A stretch of 32,244 nucleotides of DNA from CAADGY01 sp900696665 (lineage in GTDB: Bacteria; Acidobacteriota; Terriglobia; Bryobacterales; Bryobacteraceae). Shown one piece after another: positions 31,669 through 32,244 of this stretch (position 1 is its first letter; the number at the start of each line of letters is the position of its first letter). A program made the translations under genes and the position numbers. The notes under the pieces are model-generated. The model saw nothing but the letters and a program-made list of their open reading frames with translations. It ran no database searches and had not been told where the DNA came from. The DNA is taken from NCBI GenBank assembly GCA_035063885.1, contig JAPSFM010000056.1, forward strand, positions 1 through 32,244, in the 5' to 3' direction.

Positions 31669-32127
31669 ATGATCTATAACCAGTTCGATGCTTACCTGGA
31701 GGGCGAGGTCCTTTCAGCAGACCCGGTGCAATTGGTGCGCATCCTTTACCGGGCCGCGATTGAAGCAACCGGACAAGCTCGCCAGTGTCTGCGGGAAGGC
31801 GACATCGCCGGACGTGGACGGGCGATCGCCAAGGCATCGGCTATTCTTAATGAATTGAACCTGTCGCTGAACCACGAAGCCGGTGGAGAGGTGAGCCGGA
31901 ACCTGGCGGAGCTTTACGATTACCTTCAACGCCGTCTCATGACTGCCAACTTCGAGCAGGTGGAACCACCACTTATAGAAGTGGAAAACCTGTTGTCCAC
32001 GCTACTCGACGGCTGGGCGCACCCGGCTGAATCCGAGCCTGAAACAGATTCTGCCGGAATGGTTCCGGAAGCTCTGTTCGCTTCTGCCGCGGCAGCCGAA
32101 TACCAGGCGGTGTGCTATTCGTTCTAA
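31669..32127 (+). CDS. fliS: Flagellin export chaperone FliS
   Basis: The 152-residue protein is an all-helical FliS: a YNQFDAYLEGEVLSADPVQL N-terminus (family has Y-x-x-x-x-V-x-t-A-s-P-x-x-L), LYRAAIEATGQA, and LNLSLNHEAGGEVSRNLAEL. It binds flagellin in the cytoplasm and keeps it unpolymerised for export. The C-terminal 30 residues are an extra Ala/Glu-rich tail. ATG 31669 is preferred over TTG 31666 because GAGG lies at 31656-31659. Flagellin and fliD genes are not in the window. Confidence 0.9.
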   Translation: MIYNQFDAYLEGEVLSADPVQLVRILYRAAIEATGQARQCLREGDIAGRGRAIAKASAILNELNLSLNHEAGGEVSRNLAELYDYLQRRLMTANFEQVEPPLIEVENLLSTLLDGWAHPAESEPETDSAGMVPEALFASAAAAEYQAVCYSF

Positions 32128-32133
32128 CTAGCC

Positions 32134-32167
32134 AAGGGCGTTCGCCCTTGATATCCCTGCGGGATAT
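32134..32167. repeat. Two adjacent small hairpins after fliS
   Basis: AAGGGCG-TT-CGCCCTT (32134-32149) and ATATCCC-TGC-GGGATAT (32151-32167) are perfect inverted repeats side by side. No T-tract follows. They may act as a weak terminator or mRNA-stabilising structure, or be part of a dispersed intergenic repeat together with the heptamers that follow. Confidence 0.55.
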
Positions 32168-32168
32168 A

Positions 32169-32196
32169 GAAGCCAGAAGTCAGGAGCCCGAAGCCA
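32169..32196. repeat. Degenerate 7-base tandem repeat
   Basis: Four heptamers in a row: GAAGCCA, GAAGTCA, GGAGCCC, GAAGCCA. The pattern follows directly after the two hairpins. Its length is too small for function to be guessed, but the same heptamer may be dispersed elsewhere in the genome. Confidence 0.6.
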
Positions 32197-32244
32197 GGAT
32201 GGCCCGGGCGTAGGAGTTCAGCAAACGACTGGCTTCTTCGAGCA
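32180..32244 (-). CDS. Possible C-terminus of a gene entering from the right (partial)
   Basis: On the minus strand a frame reads in from the window edge as LEEASRLLNSYARAILASGS and stops at TGA 32182-32180. It looks like an amphipathic helix at the end of a real protein and would face fliS. Only 20 residues are visible, so neither identity nor reality can be settled. The stop lies inside the heptamer repeat. Confidence 0.3.
   Translation of the reverse strand, partial: LEEASRLLNSYARAILASGS

Overview
The window reads as a stretch of bacterial chromosome of about 60% GC. The gene mix points to Acidobacteriota, probably near the Solibacter/Bryobacter group: a Tat-exported Gfo/Idh/MocA oxidoreductase, an exported GH2 enzyme, a PEGA-domain kinase, a small multihaem cytochrome, flagellar genes, Sm-like/glycine-zipper exported proteins and a 7-base tandem repeat between genes. 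This placement is inference from gene content, not from a marker gene. I see no rRNA, tRNA, CRISPR array, prophage or complete insertion sequence. About 95% of the window is coding.

Layout. (1) 248-948 is a broken member of a conserved hypothetical family, with a one-base frameshift near 364 and loss of resemblance near 770. (2) 960-7354, minus strand, holds an exported GH2 glycosidase, an M14 carboxypeptidase fused to an alpha/beta hydrolase, a pentahaem cytochrome and a C-terminally anchored surface protein. (3) 7422-11154, minus strand, holds flbD-motA-motB and a Ser/Thr kinase with two PEGA repeats. (4) 11251-13994 holds a small unknown gene, a MerR regulator, deoB and tpiA. (5) 14007-18436, minus strand, holds a CPCC-motif protein, an SDR, an exported Sm-like/glycine-zipper protein, a DUF697-like protein and a large unknown protein with a PD-(D/E)XK nuclease-like C-terminus. 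(6) 18452-21847, plus strand, is a tight cluster: YggS, glycosyltransferase, SMP-30 lactonase, O-methyltransferase. (7) 21989-24797 is a four-gene sulfur operon: CysM-type cysteine synthase, JAMM protease, CysO-type sulfur carrier, MoeZ-type E1/rhodanese. (8) 24807-30662 holds the Gfo/Idh/MocA oxidoreductase, pfkA, a nitrilase-family amidohydrolase and malQ. (9) 30689-32127 holds a lone nuoB with its own terminator, then flaG-fliS behind a good sigma-28 promoter, then small hairpins and a heptamer repeat.

The most informative system is the sulfur operon. Its four products together form the carrier-protein route to cysteine known from Mycobacterium tuberculosis. Here the carrier does not end in Gly-Gly but in Gly-Gly-Leu-Asn-Gly-Ser, because its stop codon lies inside the next gene. 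It should therefore need cutting, probably by the JAMM protease encoded just upstream. The least understood pair is the nuclease-like protein and its DUF697-like neighbour (16012-18436). Other points worth a look are an Asp-to-Asn change at position 103 of PfkA, a hairpin that would hide the pfkA start, and inverted repeats around the cysM promoter.
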